From Hymenobacter montanus (lineage in GTDB: Bacteria; Bacteroidota; Bacteroidia; Cytophagales; Hymenobacteraceae), in NCBI RefSeq assembly GCF_014699115.1, contig NZ_JACXAD010000009.1, positions 124,001 through 188,000 of the forward strand: DNA of 64,000 nucleotides, read 5' to 3'. Positions within the stretch are counted from its first letter, which is position 1; each line of letters starts with the position of its first letter. This document shows positions 19,328-29,458 of this stretch, piece after piece. The notes under the pieces were generated by a model. The model was not told where the DNA came from and made no database searches. It saw only the letters and a program-made list of their open reading frames with translations. A program made the position numbers and the translations under genes.

Positions 19328-20386
19328 CTATTTTTTCTTGAACAGTGAATCGAGGTTGCGGGATAGGGTAAAGTACTCGCCGGAGCCCGCCGCTTGCAGC
19401 GTAGCGTGCGTGTAATCAACCTGAAAGGTGCTGATTTTAAGCATTATCCCAAAGCTAAGACCGGCGCCCCCGCTGGTGTTGTCGAGGCGGAGCTCGCGAC
19501 GCTGCAGGTGGTTGTAGCCCACGCGCAGGTTCAGGTTCTTGCCGAGGATCAGCGCGGCGCTCGCGGTGAGGTGCCGGGCCAGATTATCGCCAAAGCTTTT
19601 CGTGGGCTTCTTCTCTACGCCACGGGCGTCGGGCTGGCCGCGCTGGTTGGGGTCGAGGTACTGAATGTCCCACTGCTGAAGGTGATGAGCCGTGAGCGAA
19701 AGCCGCACCGGCATGTGCTCAGGCTTGATGGTGGCACCGAGCTGGACATCCAGCGGCAGCGGACCACGCTCAGTGCCGGGATAAGGCGAGAACTGATACC
19801 CGGCATTCTTGACCGCTAAGCCGGCGGTAAAATCCTGGGTGGGGTGCTTGTACACAATCCCCGCATCGGCCACGCCGGCCAGCGACCGGCTGCCCGCGAT
19901 GCTGGAAACGGCCAGCTTGGTGGTAGCGCCAAACGTGAAGCGGCCTTTGCTGTAAGAATCGGATACGCCGACCGTGTATTCATTCACCCCGAAGGTGCCC
20001 AGGCTGTTGCCCGCCGGGTCGTAGCTCTCGAACTGCCCGTAGTTAAGGTAGGTGATGCCCACACCGAAACGACCTGCTTTCTCGGTATTGAAGACATACG
20101 CCGCGGTGCTCTGCTTGATATCGCCCACGTAGGCAACGTAGCTCAGGGCCAGGCGCCCATCCATTTCCGCATTGAGCAGGGCCGGGTTGCCATAGAGCAT
20201 GGTGGGGTCGTCGGTACGGGCCGATACGCTCATCCCACCCAGGGCGGCCAGCTGCGCGCTGGGCGGCAGGTCCAGGAACGGAAAGACCGTCCGACCACCT
20301 AGCTGCTGCGCGGCCGCGGGCCGGAGCCCCATCACTCCGAACAAGAGGCAGAAACCGGCAATTCGACGAGAGGAAAAGTGCTTCAT
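19328..20386 (-). CDS. porQ: Type IX secretion system protein PorQ
   Basis: A 352-residue predicted outer-membrane beta-barrel. Signal peptide about 1-26 (ending RPAAAQ), then QLGGRTVFPFLDLPPSAQLA, the conserved PorQ N-terminus shared with the PorV/PorP-type barrels, including ALGGMSVS and NPALLN. In type IX secretion PorQ works with PorZ to anchor the attachment complex. I chose the ATG at 20386, where the signal peptide begins; the frame is open to 20413. The PorE-like gene at 23638 is the only other T9SS-type gene seen here. Confidence 0.85.
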   Translation of the reverse strand: MKHFSSRRIAGFCLLFGVMGLRPAAAQQLGGRTVFPFLDLPPSAQLAALGGMSVSARTDDPTMLYGNPALLNAEMDGRLALSYVAYVGDIKQSTAAYVFNTEKAGRFGVGITYLNYGQFESYDPAGNSLGTFGVNEYTVGVSDSYSKGRFTFGATTKLAVSSIAGSRSLAGVADAGIVYKHPTQDFTAGLAVKNAGYQFSPYPGTERGPLPLDVQLGATIKPEHMPVRLSLTAHHLQQWDIQYLDPNQRGQPDARGVEKKPTKSFGDNLARHLTASAALILGKNLNLRVGYNHLQRRELRLDNTSGGAGLSFGIMLKISTFQVDYTHATLQAAGSGEYFTLSRNLDSLFKKK

Positions 20387-20413
20387 TAGTCTAAGATAGC
20401 AGGTGTAACGCAC

Positions 20414-20693
20414 GCGTTAGCTGGTTTGCGGAACAGCACTTGAGCTGGCGGGCAAAACAACGCTGTTTACCCGCTCAAAGTATGCAGCTAACCCAAGTTG
20501 CGGAGTACTGGTGAAGGATTAAAAGCAAGCCTGTTTCAGCCAGAGCAGAATATACTTGAAATTGACACCCCTCCCCTGCCCCAGGCCATACGCCGGCTTT
20601 GCCCTTCAAATAAGCCTTCTTCGTATATGCTTTCGACTGCTTTGGCTTATTCTGCGACTTTGGTTAAAATTGCCTTCACCTCGAGTCGCTGAC
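20414..20693. other. Gene-free part of the lon-porQ gap
   Basis: No convincing reading frame. A weak hairpin GCGGGCAAAACA/TGTTTACCCGC lies near 20450-20480 upstream of porQ. Confidence 0.4.
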
Positions 20694-20850
20694 TAGCCGC
20701 ATAGCGGCGACAGATTTGTAGAGCGAAGAAGAAGCGTGGTTGATAGCCGCATAGCGGTGACAGATTCGTCTGGTAGCTCTGCCACCGCTACGCGGCTCTG
20801 ACCTGGCAACATGCTAAATTTTCTACCAACCTGCCGCCGCTACGCGGCTA
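20694..20850. repeat. Cluster of four REP-like palindromic units
   Basis: Two direct copies of TAGCCGCATAGCGG(C/T)GACAG (20694 and 20744, 50 bp apart) and two inverted copies (about 20778-20800 and 20831-20850) reading TAGCCGCGTAGCGGCGGCAG and a close variant on the minus strand. Each unit contains a short self-complementary core CCGCNTAGCGG. The pattern resembles REP/BIME clusters and lies downstream of lon. Confidence 0.75.
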
Positions 20851-20899
20851 TCGAATTAGCCAGCGCCTCCCGGAACCAGCTACTGGAGGTTATGCAGGC

Positions 20900-23323
20900 T
20901 TACTGTACTTCAACACTTGGGCCCAGAGCAGGCACCGGCTCATCGCGCACGGGCAGCTTCTGCGGATGCGGCACCAGCTCCTCGAGCAAGGCCACCCGCA
21001 ACACGTCATCGACCCGGTCGGCGTAGTGAATGGTAAGCCCTTTGAGGTAGTCCTCCTGGATTTCCTCGATGTCCTTGCGGTTTTTAGGGCATAGGATGAT
21101 GTCTTTCATGCCGGCCCGGCGGGCCGCCAGCAGCTTTTCCTTGATGCCCCCTACCGGCAGCACCTTGCCGCGGAGAGTGATTTCGCCGGTCATGGCTAGG
21201 CGCGGGCGCACCCGGCGCTGGGTGAAAGCCGAGGCCATGCTGGTGAAGATGGCAATGCCCGCGCTGGGCCCGTCCTTGGGCACGGCCCCCTCGGGGAAGT
21301 GAATGTGCAGGTCGTACTGCTCAAACAAGCGGTAGTCGATGCCAATTTCATCGGCCCGGCTGCGCAGGTAGGAAAGTGCCGTGATGGCCGATTCCTTCAT
21401 TACGTCGCCGAGCTGCCCCGAGAGCGTAAGCTTGCCCCGGCCGCGGCTCAGCAGGCTCTCCACAAAAAGGATGTCGCCGCCCACGCTGGTCCAGGCCAGG
21501 CCCGTCACCACGCCGGCCATGTCGTTGTCCTGGTACTGGTCGCGGTCGAAAATGGCCGCGCCGAGCACTTTGCGAATCTCGGCGGGCTCCATCACAGCCG
21601 GCAGGGGTTCTTTACCGGCTTTACGGCGGGCCAGGTTGCGGGTGAGGGCAGCCAGCTTGCGCTCGAGCCCGCGCACCCCCGATTCGCGGGTATAGTCGTC
21701 GGCCACCCGGTGCAAGGCAGCATCGGTGATTTTCACTTCAGTTTCGCCCAGGCCATGCTCTTTTAGCTGCTTGGGCCAGAGGTGCTTGCGGGCAATCTGT
21801 ACTTTCTCTTCCTGGGTGTAGCCCGTCAGGTCGATGATCTCCATCCGGTCGCGCAGGGCGGGCTGAATGGTATCGAGCGAGTTAGCCGTGGCGATGAATA
21901 GCACCTTGCTCAGGTCGTACTCGACTTCCAGGTAGTTATCAGTGAAGGTGGCGTTTTGCTCGGGGTCGAGCACTTCGAGCAGCGCCGAGCTGGGGTCGCC
22001 GCGAAAGTCGCTGCTCACCTTATCGATCTCATCGAGAATAATGACGGGGTTGGAGGCACCAGCCTTCTTGATTTGAGCAATGATGCGGCCAGGCATGGCT
22101 CCCACGTAGGTTTTGCGGTGGCCCCGAATCTCGGCTTCATCGCGGACGCCTCCCAGGCTCATGCGCACGTACTTGCGGCCCATGGCGGCGGCAATGCTGC
22201 GGCCCAGACTGGTTTTACCCACGCCGGGCGGGCCGTAAAGGCACAGAATCGGCGCTTTCAGGTCCTGCTTCAGTTTGAGGACCGCCAGGTATTCCAGGAT
22301 TCGCTCCTTCACCTTTTCGAGGCCGAAGTGGTCGGCATCGAGGATCTTCTTGGTTTGCTTGAGGTTGAATTTGTCCTTGGTGTATTCGCCCCAGGGCAAG
22401 TCGAGTAAGAACTCGACGTAGTTCATGCTCACCGAGTAGTCGGGCGCCATCGGATTGGTACGGGCCAGCTTCTCGAGCTCCTTTTTGAAGTGGAGCGCCA
22501 CTGGCTCGGGCCATTTCTTGGTTTCGGCGCGGGCGCGCAGGCGGTGCACGTCCTCATCGGGACCCTCCTGGCCCAGCTCGTCCTGCAGGGTTTTGAGCTG
22601 CTGGCGCAGAAAATACTCGCGCTGTTGCGCATCGATGCCAGTGTGGGTCTTGGACCGAATGTCCTGCTTGATTTCGAGCAGCTCGGCCTGGCTCAGCAGC
22701 GCTTCGAGCAGCTGGCGGGCCTGCTCTTCGGGGTCGGCCAGCTCCAGCAGCTTCTGCTTGGCGGGCAAGTCGAGCTGCACGTTCGAAGAGAGAAAATGCG
22801 TGAGGAAAGCCGGCGACTGAATGCCGTCGAGCATGGCCCGGGCCTCCATTGGAATTTCAGGGCTGAGTTCCAGCACTTTGGTGGCGGCTTCGCGCAGCGC
22901 TTGCAACAAGCCAAACTCAGCCGGGACGTCCGGGTTCAGGGCCACCTCGGCGAAGTAGCTCACCCGGGCCGTGAGCAGCGGGGTGAACGTGAGCTGCTCT
23001 TCGATGGTGAAGCGGACCTGGCCTTGCAGAATGATGGTAACCTGGCCATCGGGCTGTTCGAGCAACTTGAGAATGCGAGCCAGGGTGCCCACGCGGTACA
23101 GCTCGTCGGTGGTTGGCTCGTCGGCATCGGGGCTCTGCTGGGCCACTACGCCCAGTAGCTTATCGCTTGCGTAGGCGTTGCGCACCAGCTTGATGCTTTT
23201 TTTGCGGGTCACGGTGACGGGCAACACCACGCCCGGGAACAAGACCGTGTTACGGACGGGCAATAAGGGCAAGGTAGGCGGGGCATCATCGCTCCGTAGT
23301 AAGTGCTCAGGATCGGCGGCCAT
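20900..23323 (-). CDS. lon: ATP-dependent protease Lon
   Basis: An 807-residue cytoplasmic serine protease. The N-terminal LAN domain begins [19 protein letters not shown]; a coiled region precedes Walker [11 protein letters not shown] and Walker [10 protein letters not shown]. The protease domain has the catalytic Ser in [10 protein letters not shown] and Lys in [11 protein letters not shown] chose the ATG at 23323, which gives normal Bacteroidota Lon length. The frame is open to 23452, but that extension looks like leader. It is divergent from the PorE-like gene and isolated on its own strand. Confidence 0.95.
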   Translation of the reverse strand: MAADPEHLLRSDDAPPTLPLLPVRNTVLFPGVVLPVTVTRKKSIKLVRNAYASDKLLGVVAQQSPDADEPTTDELYRVGTLARILKLLEQPDGQVTIILQGQVRFTIEEQLTFTPLLTARVSYFAEVALNPDVPAEFGLLQALREAATKVLELSPEIPMEARAMLDGIQSPAFLTHFLSSNVQLDLPAKQKLLELADPEEQARQLLEALLSQAELLEIKQDIRSKTHTGIDAQQREYFLRQQLKTLQDELGQEGPDEDVHRLRARAETKKWPEPVALHFKKELEKLARTNPMAPDYSVSMNYVEFLLDLPWGEYTKDKFNLKQTKKILDADHFGLEKVKERILEYLAVLKLKQDLKAPILCLYGPPGVGKTSLGRSIAAAMGRKYVRMSLGGVRDEAEIRGHRKTYVGAMPGRIIAQIKKAGASNPVIILDEIDKVSSDFRGDPSSALLEVLDPEQNATFTDNYLEVEYDLSKVLFIATANSLDTIQPALRDRMEIIDLTGYTQEEKVQIARKHLWPKQLKEHGLGETEVKITDAALHRVADDYTRESGVRGLERKLAALTRNLARRKAGKEPLPAVMEPAEIRKVLGAAIFDRDQYQDNDMAGVVTGLAWTSVGGDILFVESLLSRGRGKLTLSGQLGDVMKESAITALSYLRSRADEIGIDYRLFEQYDLHIHFPEGAVPKDGPSAGIAIFTSMASAFTQRRVRPRLAMTGEITLRGKVLPVGGIKEKLLAARRAGMKDIILCPKNRKDIEEIQEDYLKGLTIHYADRVDDVLRVALLEELVPHPQKLPVRDEPVPALGPSVEVQ

Positions 23324-23637
23324 AATGGCAATGGCTTCGGGGTGGGAATTAGAATCGCTGAACGTCCGGATGGGAGACGATGCAGAACAAAGAACGGGTG
23401 CCAGACGCATGAATGAGAATAAAGCCAAGAGCAATGGCAGCGGATGCCACATTGGCAGCCTGCCGACCTGTAAAGGGGAAGTACAAGGTACGAGTTCCCC
23501 TCGCTTTTAAGCGTCAAGGGCCGTGCCAGCAGAGCCGCCCCGTCAAAGCGGCGCACCCGCCCAGGATGTTCAGGCTATAAACAAATCGCTAATTTGCTGG
23601 CAACTTGCGAAGATTTATTTTCTTATCCCCTTCCTAC
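23324..23637. other. Divergent promoter region between lon and the PorE-like gene
   Basis: About 310 bases. No gene is supported. It must hold the promoters of both genes, but I see no clean TAnnTTTG match. Confidence 0.4.
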
Positions 23638-25758
23638 ATGTCCGCTCCAGTGCGTCGGTACCGCCTTACCCTGCTGCTGTTGTTGGGACTCTTGGCCGCC
23701 GCGCCGTGCGCCCAGGCCCAGCACCGCCCCTCGAAGCGCATCCCGCCGGCGACTTCTCCCTCGGCCGGTAAGACGAGCGCCGGGGCCCCGGCAACCAAGC
23801 CAAAAGCGGCCAACCAGCCGGCCACTACGCCGGGCCCCTACCAGATACGCTCCCTCGATGGCCGACGCGCCCGCCGCCTGCGCCTGCGCCGCGACGGGAC
23901 CCCTGACTTTGTAAACATCAACAAAATTGCTTTTTACGAGGACAAGAAGGCTTTGCGGGCCATCGCCAAGGCGGAGCGGCGCCGCAACTACCACCAAGCG
24001 CGCGAGCTTTTGGAGCGCTACGTGGCCCAATTCGGCATCGCTAACTTTTACCGCAACACCAACCTGCTCTGGCGCCTGGGTCAACTGCTCGAACGCGACA
24101 GCCAAGTGGTGAAAGCCCGGGCATTTTATCGGCTGGCTCTCAAACACCACCGCACCGACATCACGAAGGTGCAGCTCTACTACGATTCGCTGGAAAAAAA
24201 GAACGAGCAGTTATATGTACCCCTGAAGACCTACTACGAACTGGTGGAATATCGCAAGAACCTCAACACGTTTCACCCGCCTAAGGGCGTGTATACGAGC
24301 ATGGGCGATGCCATCAATAGCAAAGCCGCCGACTACGGGCCTGCCCTGGCCGGCAACGACTCGGTGCTGTTGTTCAGCAGCAAGCGCAAGCGGCGGGGCC
24401 TGACGGGAGTAGTCGACGAGGACCTCTACACCTCGCGCCGGGAGGGCATTAGCTGGACGGATGCCGAGCCCTTGCCGAAACCCATCAACTCGCCCAACAA
24501 TGAGGGGTCGGCCTGCCTGAGCAAGGACGGGCGCACCATCATTTTTGCCCGCTGCGAATGCGCTACCTGCCATGGCAACTGCGACTTGTTCACGGCCACG
24601 CGCGGCAAGGACGGCAAGTGGAGCCCGCCCAAAAGCCTGGGCCCGGCGGTTAATTCGCCGGCCTGGGATTCGCAACCCACGCTTTCTCAGAACGAAGACA
24701 CGCTTTACTTCGCATCCGACCGGCTGGGCGGATTCGGCTTGTCGGACATCTACTTCACCCACAAGCTGCGCAACGGCCAGTGGAGCCCCGCCGAAAATGC
24801 CGGCCCGGTGGTGAACACCCGCGAGAGTGAAGTGAGCCCGTTCTACCACCCGCTCTACCACGTGCTGTACTTCAGCTCGCGGGGGCAGCTGCTGAACTTT
24901 GGCGATTTCGACATCTACAAAACGTACCGGGTCGGCGGCCGCTGGCAGGAGCCCAAAAACATTGGCCCGCTGGTGAATGGCAAAGGCTCCGAATACTACT
25001 TTACCATTGACGCTCAAAGCAAAAACCTCTACTACGCTCGCTCCGAGGCCAAGGAAATCAATAACCTGGACCTTTATTCCTTTCCACTGCCCATGGAGGC
25101 GCAGCCGCAAGCCACCACCATTGTGGAAGGTACCCTGCTCGACTCCGTATCGAGCAAGCCGCTCAAGGGCATTGTCAGCATCATCGACACCGATAACGGG
25201 ATTGAAGTAGCCAGCAAATTCATCCGGCCGGACGGTACATTCGACTTTGAGCTGATTGAGGGCTCGCACTACGCCATGCTGATTCAAAGCCCGGACTTCT
25301 TCAGCGTAGAAAAGCAGTTTGCCCTGAAGGGCGATACGGTGATGACCCTGCTCACCAATAGTATCGACTACAAGCTGCCGCTGATTTTCAAAAACATCGA
25401 GTTTGAGCAGGGCAAGTCGGCCATCCGGCCCGCCATGCAGCCGACCCTGGACCGCATTGCCGTGTTCCTGGTCGACCACCCGACTTTCCGGCTCAACATC
25501 GGGGGCCACACCGACGCCAGCGGCGACCCCGACGTGAACGAGAAGCTGTCGCAGGACCGGGCCGAGGAAATTCGCCGCTACATTGAGCGCAAGGGCAAGC
25601 TCAAGCCCAACCGCATCGAAAGCTTCGGCTACGGCTCGAGCAAACCCCTAAAAGACGAGCGAACCGAGGCCGACGCCAAAGTGAACCGCCGCGTCGAATT
25701 CCGGCTCGTCAAGCCCGAGGCGGACAAGGCAGTCGACGGGGCCGGGGACTGGAAGTAA
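23638..25758 (+). CDS. PorE-like OmpA-family protein (TPR, beta-propeller, CRD, OmpA)
   Basis: A 706-residue envelope protein. Order of parts: signal peptide (about 1-28, ending CAQAQ), a basic/Pro-rich stretch, TPR-like helices (about 95-165), PD40/WD40 propeller strands (about 200-480, e.g. SACLSKDGRTIIFAR and SQNEDTLYFASDRLGGFGLS), a carboxypeptidase-regulatory-like domain (VEGTLLDSVSSKPLKG, near 500), and a C-terminal OmpA peptidoglycan-binding domain (GGHTDASGDP). This is the layout of PorE, which ties the type IX machinery to peptidoglycan. Other OmpA proteins of gliding bacteria share it, so the exact name is uncertain. ATG at 23638. Confidence 0.85.
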   Translation: MSAPVRRYRLTLLLLLGLLAAAPCAQAQHRPSKRIPPATSPSAGKTSAGAPATKPKAANQPATTPGPYQIRSLDGRRARRLRLRRDGTPDFVNINKIAFYEDKKALRAIAKAERRRNYHQARELLERYVAQFGIANFYRNTNLLWRLGQLLERDSQVVKARAFYRLALKHHRTDITKVQLYYDSLEKKNEQLYVPLKTYYELVEYRKNLNTFHPPKGVYTSMGDAINSKAADYGPALAGNDSVLLFSSKRKRRGLTGVVDEDLYTSRREGISWTDAEPLPKPINSPNNEGSACLSKDGRTIIFARCECATCHGNCDLFTATRGKDGKWSPPKSLGPAVNSPAWDSQPTLSQNEDTLYFASDRLGGFGLSDIYFTHKLRNGQWSPAENAGPVVNTRESEVSPFYHPLYHVLYFSSRGQLLNFGDFDIYKTYRVGGRWQEPKNIGPLVNGKGSEYYFTIDAQSKNLYYARSEAKEINNLDLYSFPLPMEAQPQATTIVEGTLLDSVSSKPLKGIVSIIDTDNGIEVASKFIRPDGTFDFELIEGSHYAMLIQSPDFFSVEKQFALKGDTVMTLLTNSIDYKLPLIFKNIEFEQGKSAIRPAMQPTLDRIAVFLVDHPTFRLNIGGHTDASGDPDVNEKLSQDRAEEIRRYIERKGKLKPNRIESFGYGSSKPLKDERTEADAKVNRRVEFRLVKPEADKAVDGAGDWK

Positions 25759-25919
25759 GCGGCCGAACATTAGGCGGAAGGTCAGCCCTCAAGAAGGTCG
25801 ACCGGCCCATCGCTGAAAGGAACTGGGGATTGCCGTCGGCGGCCACGCCAACGCAGTGCCTTGTTTCCGCTGGATAAGCGTTTCGCGGAAACTCTGGGCT
25901 GGCCGAGATAGCTGGCTGC

Positions 25920-26366
25920 CTAATCAACCGCCATGACTCGTACCGGCTTACCATTAAACACCACCTGCTCCCCCGCCCGGAGCCCTTTCAGTGCCACTGC
26001 TACCGGCGCCGCGACCGACACGGCAAAGCACTCCTCTCCGGCTACCTCGAGCTTGCCCGCGCTGATACCGATGTAAAAACGGCCCAGGCTGGTGGTTACC
26101 AGCGCCCCGGGCCGCACCGTATCGCAGGGCGAATCGGGGCTAATGCGCGCCAGCTCGGCCCGCAGTTGCTGGGCCTGCTGCATATGGGCAGCGTTGCGGT
26201 CGCGCTCGGCATTGGCCATTTCGCGGCCGGTTTCATACTTGTCGCCAGCACTACTCTTGGTTTCGGAGCTGGACGACTCCTGGGCGGCTTGCATGGCGGT
26301 GCGAGCGGCGGCAATGCGCTGCTCGATGAAGGCGGCGCAGGCGGCGTGGAGAGCGGGTTTATGCAT
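25920..26366 (-). CDS. GreA/GreB C-terminal-like protein
   Basis: A 148-residue soluble protein. The first half is a charged helical segment with the family words ETKSSAGDKYETGREMA, probably a coiled coil. The second half (from about 85, VRPGALVTTSLGRFYIGISAG) resembles the FKBP-like C-terminal domain of Gre factors. Close relatives in Bacteroidota are often mislabelled 3-oxoacyl-ACP synthase. A role at RNA polymerase is inference. Its ATG overlaps the end of the upstream gene by 8 nt, pointing to translational coupling. Confidence 0.75.
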   Translation of the reverse strand: MHKPALHAACAAFIEQRIAAARTAMQAAQESSSSETKSSAGDKYETGREMANAERDRNAAHMQQAQQLRAELARISPDSPCDTVRPGALVTTSLGRFYIGISAGKLEVAGEECFAVSVAAPVAVALKGLRAGEQVVFNGKPVRVMAVD

Positions 26367-26997
26367 TAGGATGGGCCGCCAGATAAGCAGCAAAACTGGC
26401 GTAGACCGATTGCTGGGTTAGATAAGCGGCATAGCAGCGGTAATAATAGCGACACTCAGCGAGTAGCTGGGAATTGTCTTTACCGAGTAACCGACTCAAG
26501 CTTTCAAGTTCATCAGCCAGTTGCAGCAGTTCCTGGCATTGGCTAGCATCGGCGCCATTCATGTCCCACAGCACCCCTGAGGGCACTTCATGAATGGTAA
26601 AACCCAGATAGCGTTGGATGTGCTCATATTTGTGGGTCAGCAGCTCCGTATCGTAGGGGCTTATCTTCAAGCCCGCTGCTACCAATTCCCCAAGCTCATA
26701 TTTCCAATCCTTATACTGTTGCTGATAGGCAAACAGGCAGGAGGCTAGCTTTACCAGCAATTTTATGGCTGACAGATTTCCTTGCTGCACCGCGCTATCC
26801 AGCACCGGGTAGATAAGCTCGTTGAATATGGGCGGCTTAATGATTCCCACCGATGTAAATTCCATTACTTCCTCCAGCGACAGTTCCGGTTCGTTGTCGA
26901 AAGCAGCCAGCAAGGACTGTATTGCCTTAACCTTTTCAGTGCGGCCGCTATAAGCTTTTTTTTCCAGCCGGACGTATTCTTCCAGAAGTGGCCTCAT
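26359..26997 (-). CDS. Hypothetical helical protein
   Basis: A 212-residue soluble protein of unknown function: no signal peptide, no membrane segment, predicted mostly alpha-helical (LEEVMEFTS, SAIKLLVKLASCLFAYQQQY, ECRYYYRCYAAYL). Lower GC than its neighbours. It overlaps the Gre-like gene by 8 nt. The style resembles immunity proteins of contact-dependent toxins, but no toxin gene is beside it, so I make no functional call. Confidence 0.65.
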   Translation of the reverse strand: MRPLLEEYVRLEKKAYSGRTEKVKAIQSLLAAFDNEPELSLEEVMEFTSVGIIKPPIFNELIYPVLDSAVQQGNLSAIKLLVKLASCLFAYQQQYKDWKYELGELVAAGLKISPYDTELLTHKYEHIQRYLGFTIHEVPSGVLWDMNGADASQCQELLQLADELESLSRLLGKDNSQLLAECRYYYRCYAAYLTQQSVYASFAAYLAAHPNA

Positions 26998-27026
26998 GGC
27001 AGCGGGCGTTTATTTATTGAATGTTC

Positions 27027-27473
27027 TTACTTCATCGCGGCTTTTACTTTCTGCGTCCAGTTCTCATCGTCGGGAGCTACCACCAGCATTCGGAAACCGT
27101 GACGCTCGGCTTCAATGCGCACACCTTCCGAATCATCAATCAGCAAATCGATGCCAAAGCTGGGTGGGTGCTTGGTGCAGCGGGTTTGCACTTCGCGGTT
27201 GTGGCGCTGCTGGTTGACGATGCCGTCGAGCGAAATACCGTAGAGCCAGAACAGCTTGCGGATGTGCCAGGCACTGCGATAAGAGGTAGTATAGACCCAG
27301 ACTTCCCAACCGTGGTGGCGACAATGCCGGGCCAACTCCCGGATCCCCTCTCGCAGTTGCTCGCCACCTAACAATCGGGCCCAGAAGGCGCGGTAAGGGG
27401 CTTCATGGGGAAAATCGTAGCCGCACCGAATGAGCGTGTTGTCGAGGTCGAAGGCGATGCGTCGTCTTACCAT
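27027..27473 (-). CDS. HAD-superfamily hydrolase
   Basis: A 148-residue HAD-like phosphatase. Motif I is FDLDNT with the nucleophile Asp near residue 9, motif II is a VYTTS segment near 61, and motif IV is LLIDDSEG near residue 110. There is almost no cap domain, so substrates may be large or proteinaceous. It lies 29 nt upstream of the hypothetical gene on the same strand. No specific substrate can be named. Confidence 0.8.
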   Translation of the reverse strand: MVRRRIAFDLDNTLIRCGYDFPHEAPYRAFWARLLGGEQLREGIRELARHCRHHGWEVWVYTTSYRSAWHIRKLFWLYGISLDGIVNQQRHNREVQTRCTKHPPSFGIDLLIDDSEGVRIEAERHGFRMLVVAPDDENWTQKVKAAMK

Positions 27474-27597
27474 TCCTGGCTTGGCTAAATGAAGTAGGCG
27501 GCTTTAGAGTGGTTGTGCCGACGTTCAGGTACTAACGTAAACCCGCACGGCTGTCGTGCGGGTTGGTCGCGGGCTAGCGGCCAGCACCGACGTAGCT

Positions 27598-27883
27598 CTA
27601 CCAGTCGACCAGCAGTTGCTGACGCTGGTTCACGCACTTCCTGCTCTCTGGGTCGCCCGTGTTGCGCACTAGGCCGTAGCGGGCCACGGCGAAGGCACCG
27701 ACGATTAGATACTCAATCCCGTGGGCGTTTAATAATTCGACAAACTCTTTGAAGTCGGGGTTGAGTTGGTTGGCCTTCATCGGCAGCGGACAGGTGAAAA
27801 GCGAACGTGTGCTGCCGAATGGCTTCGACGGCGGCCATGCGTTCATCGGGCGTTTTGGTTAGCTCCAAAGCTATCTTCGGCAT
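27598..27883 (-). pseudogene. Broken nucleotidyltransferase antitoxin module
   Basis: Two overlapping short frames. The upstream one (27713-27883, 56 aa) reads MPKIALELTKTPDERMAAVE, like the small partner that precedes such genes. The second (27598-27780, 60 aa) starts MKANQLNPDFKEFVELLNAH and GIEYLIVGAFAVARYG, the start of MNT-type nucleotidyltransferases, but ends after VRNTGD, losing the catalytic Asp-x-Asp strand and the rest (family members are usually 150 or more residues). I read it as a decayed toxin-antitoxin-like pair. Confidence 0.6.
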
Positions 27884-27961
27884 GTAGCTCGGGGGCCAAA
27901 GTAGTTTGCATTTTGCGGCCGATGGTTTTATCGGGGCGTAGCATACGACAAGAGGCGAATT

Positions 27962-29458
27962 TTAGCCCGCCGCGAGTAGCGCATCTGCTACCTTCCGGTC
28001 GTTGCCCAGCCGCGGCACCTTGTTCTGCCCGCCCAGCTTGCCCAAGCCTTTCATGTACCGCTGAAACGCCCCGCCGGGCAGGGAGGTGAGCTGCAACGGC
28101 ACCAGAATGCTGCCGCGGCGCAAGTCGTCGTAGTACGGGTTGCGGCGGCGCAAGGCCGTATCCAACGCGGCGGCAAAAGCCGGGGCATCCCGTGGGGGGC
28201 GGGCAAACTCCACCAGCCACTCGTGGCGGGAGGGCGTAACCGGGTCGTCGCTGACCAAGGGGGCAACGGTGAATTCGATGACTTCTACCTCGGGAAAGTG
28301 CGCCATGACTTCGCGCAGGGCCTGCTCTACTTCCTCGCCGATGACGTGCTCGCCAAAGGCGGATAGGAAGTGCTTGATGCGGCCCGTGACCACCACGCGG
28401 TGCGGCCGCAAACTCACGAAGCGCACGGTATCGCCCAGGGAGTAGGCCCAGAGGCCCGCGTTGGAGGTTAAGACCACGGCGTATTGTTGGTCCAGGGCTA
28501 CATCCGCCACGGTGAGGCGGGGCGCGTTGGGCTGGAAAAACTGCTCGGCGGGAATAAACTCGAAGAAAATGCCGCTGTTCAGCAGCAGCAGCAGGCCGGG
28601 GTTGCCGGGCTCGTCCTGAAAGGCGAGGAAGCCTTCGGAAGCGGGGAACAGCTCGATGCTATCCACGGGGCGGCCGATGCTTTCGAAGAGTTTGGCGCGG
28701 TAGGGCTCGAAGTTGACGCCCCCGTAAACGAACAGGTTGAAATCGGGGAAAACGTCCTTGATGGGCCGGCCGGTGCGGGCGGTCAGGCGGTCGAAATACA
28801 TCTGCACCCAGGGCGGAATCCCGGAAATCAAGGTCATTTTCTGGCCCAGGGTTTCGTCCACGATGCGCTCCAGCTTGGTTTCCCAGTCTTCGATGATGTT
28901 GGTCTCGTAGCTGGGCAGTTGGTTACGGCGCAGATAGGCGGGCACGTGGTGGTTGGCAATGCCGGAGAGACGGCCGGTGCGGATGCCGTGCACCCGTTCC
29001 AGCTCCGGTGAGCCCGACAGAAAAATCAGCTTGCCATCCAGAAACTGGCTGCGGCCGGTGCGGTGAACATACGTAAGCAGGGCATCGCGGGCCCCGTTGA
29101 TGTGGTTGGGAATGCTGGCCCGGGTAATGGGAATGTATTTGGTGCCCGAAGTGGTGCCGCTGGTTTTGGCCAGGTACAGCGGGTGCCCGGGCCACAGCAC
29201 GTGGGCCTCCCCGGCCTGGGTGCGGTCGAAGTAAGGCTTCAAAGCTTCGTAGTCGCGCACGGGCACTTGGCGAGCCAAGTCGGCGGGCGTGCGCACGGCA
29301 GCCAGCTGGTGGTCGCGCCCGAAGGCAGTGCCCGCCGCCGTGGTGGAGAGCTGGCGCAGCACGACCAGCTGCGTCCCGACCGGGTCGCGCTGCCATTTAC
29401 GGTCCCGACTCGCGGCCAATGCTGCCAGCGGCCGGCTCAGCGCAGATTTTAATCCCAT
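27962..29458 (-). CDS. GH3-family acyl-adenylate/amide synthetase-like protein
   Basis: A 498-residue GH3 auxin-responsive-promoter family protein of the ANL adenylating fold. The N-terminal ATP motif is KTSGTTSGTKYIPIT (about 113-127), a second is LFPASEGFLAFQD (near 290), and YSLGDTVRF (near 340) is the GH3 nucleotide-binding strand. Plant GH3 enzymes couple acyl acids to amino acids; the bacterial substrate is unknown. GH3 genes are frequent in Bacteroidota. Monocistronic and divergent from the OsmC gene. Confidence 0.88.
   Translation of the reverse strand: MGLKSALSRPLAALAASRDRKWQRDPVGTQLVVLRQLSTTAAGTAFGRDHQLAAVRTPADLARQVPVRDYEALKPYFDRTQAGEAHVLWPGHPLYLAKTSGTTSGTKYIPITRASIPNHINGARDALLTYVHRTGRSQFLDGKLIFLSGSPELERVHGIRTGRLSGIANHHVPAYLRRNQLPSYETNIIEDWETKLERIVDETLGQKMTLISGIPPWVQMYFDRLTARTGRPIKDVFPDFNLFVYGGVNFEPYRAKLFESIGRPVDSIELFPASEGFLAFQDEPGNPGLLLLLNSGIFFEFIPAEQFFQPNAPRLTVADVALDQQYAVVLTSNAGLWAYSLGDTVRFVSLRPHRVVVTGRIKHFLSAFGEHVIGEEVEQALREVMAHFPEVEVIEFTVAPLVSDDPVTPSRHEWLVEFARPPRDAPAFAAALDTALRRRNPYYDDLRRGSILVPLQLTSLPGGAFQRYMKGLGKLGGQNKVPRLGNDRKVADALLAAG

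Noticed and set aside
20694..20850. CRISPR array
   Set aside because: Only four units, in both orientations, and no regular spacers or cas genes.
27540..27564. Hairpin AACCCGCACG/CGTGCGGGTT as terminator
   Set aside because: A good 10-bp stem, but no convincing T-run on either side.
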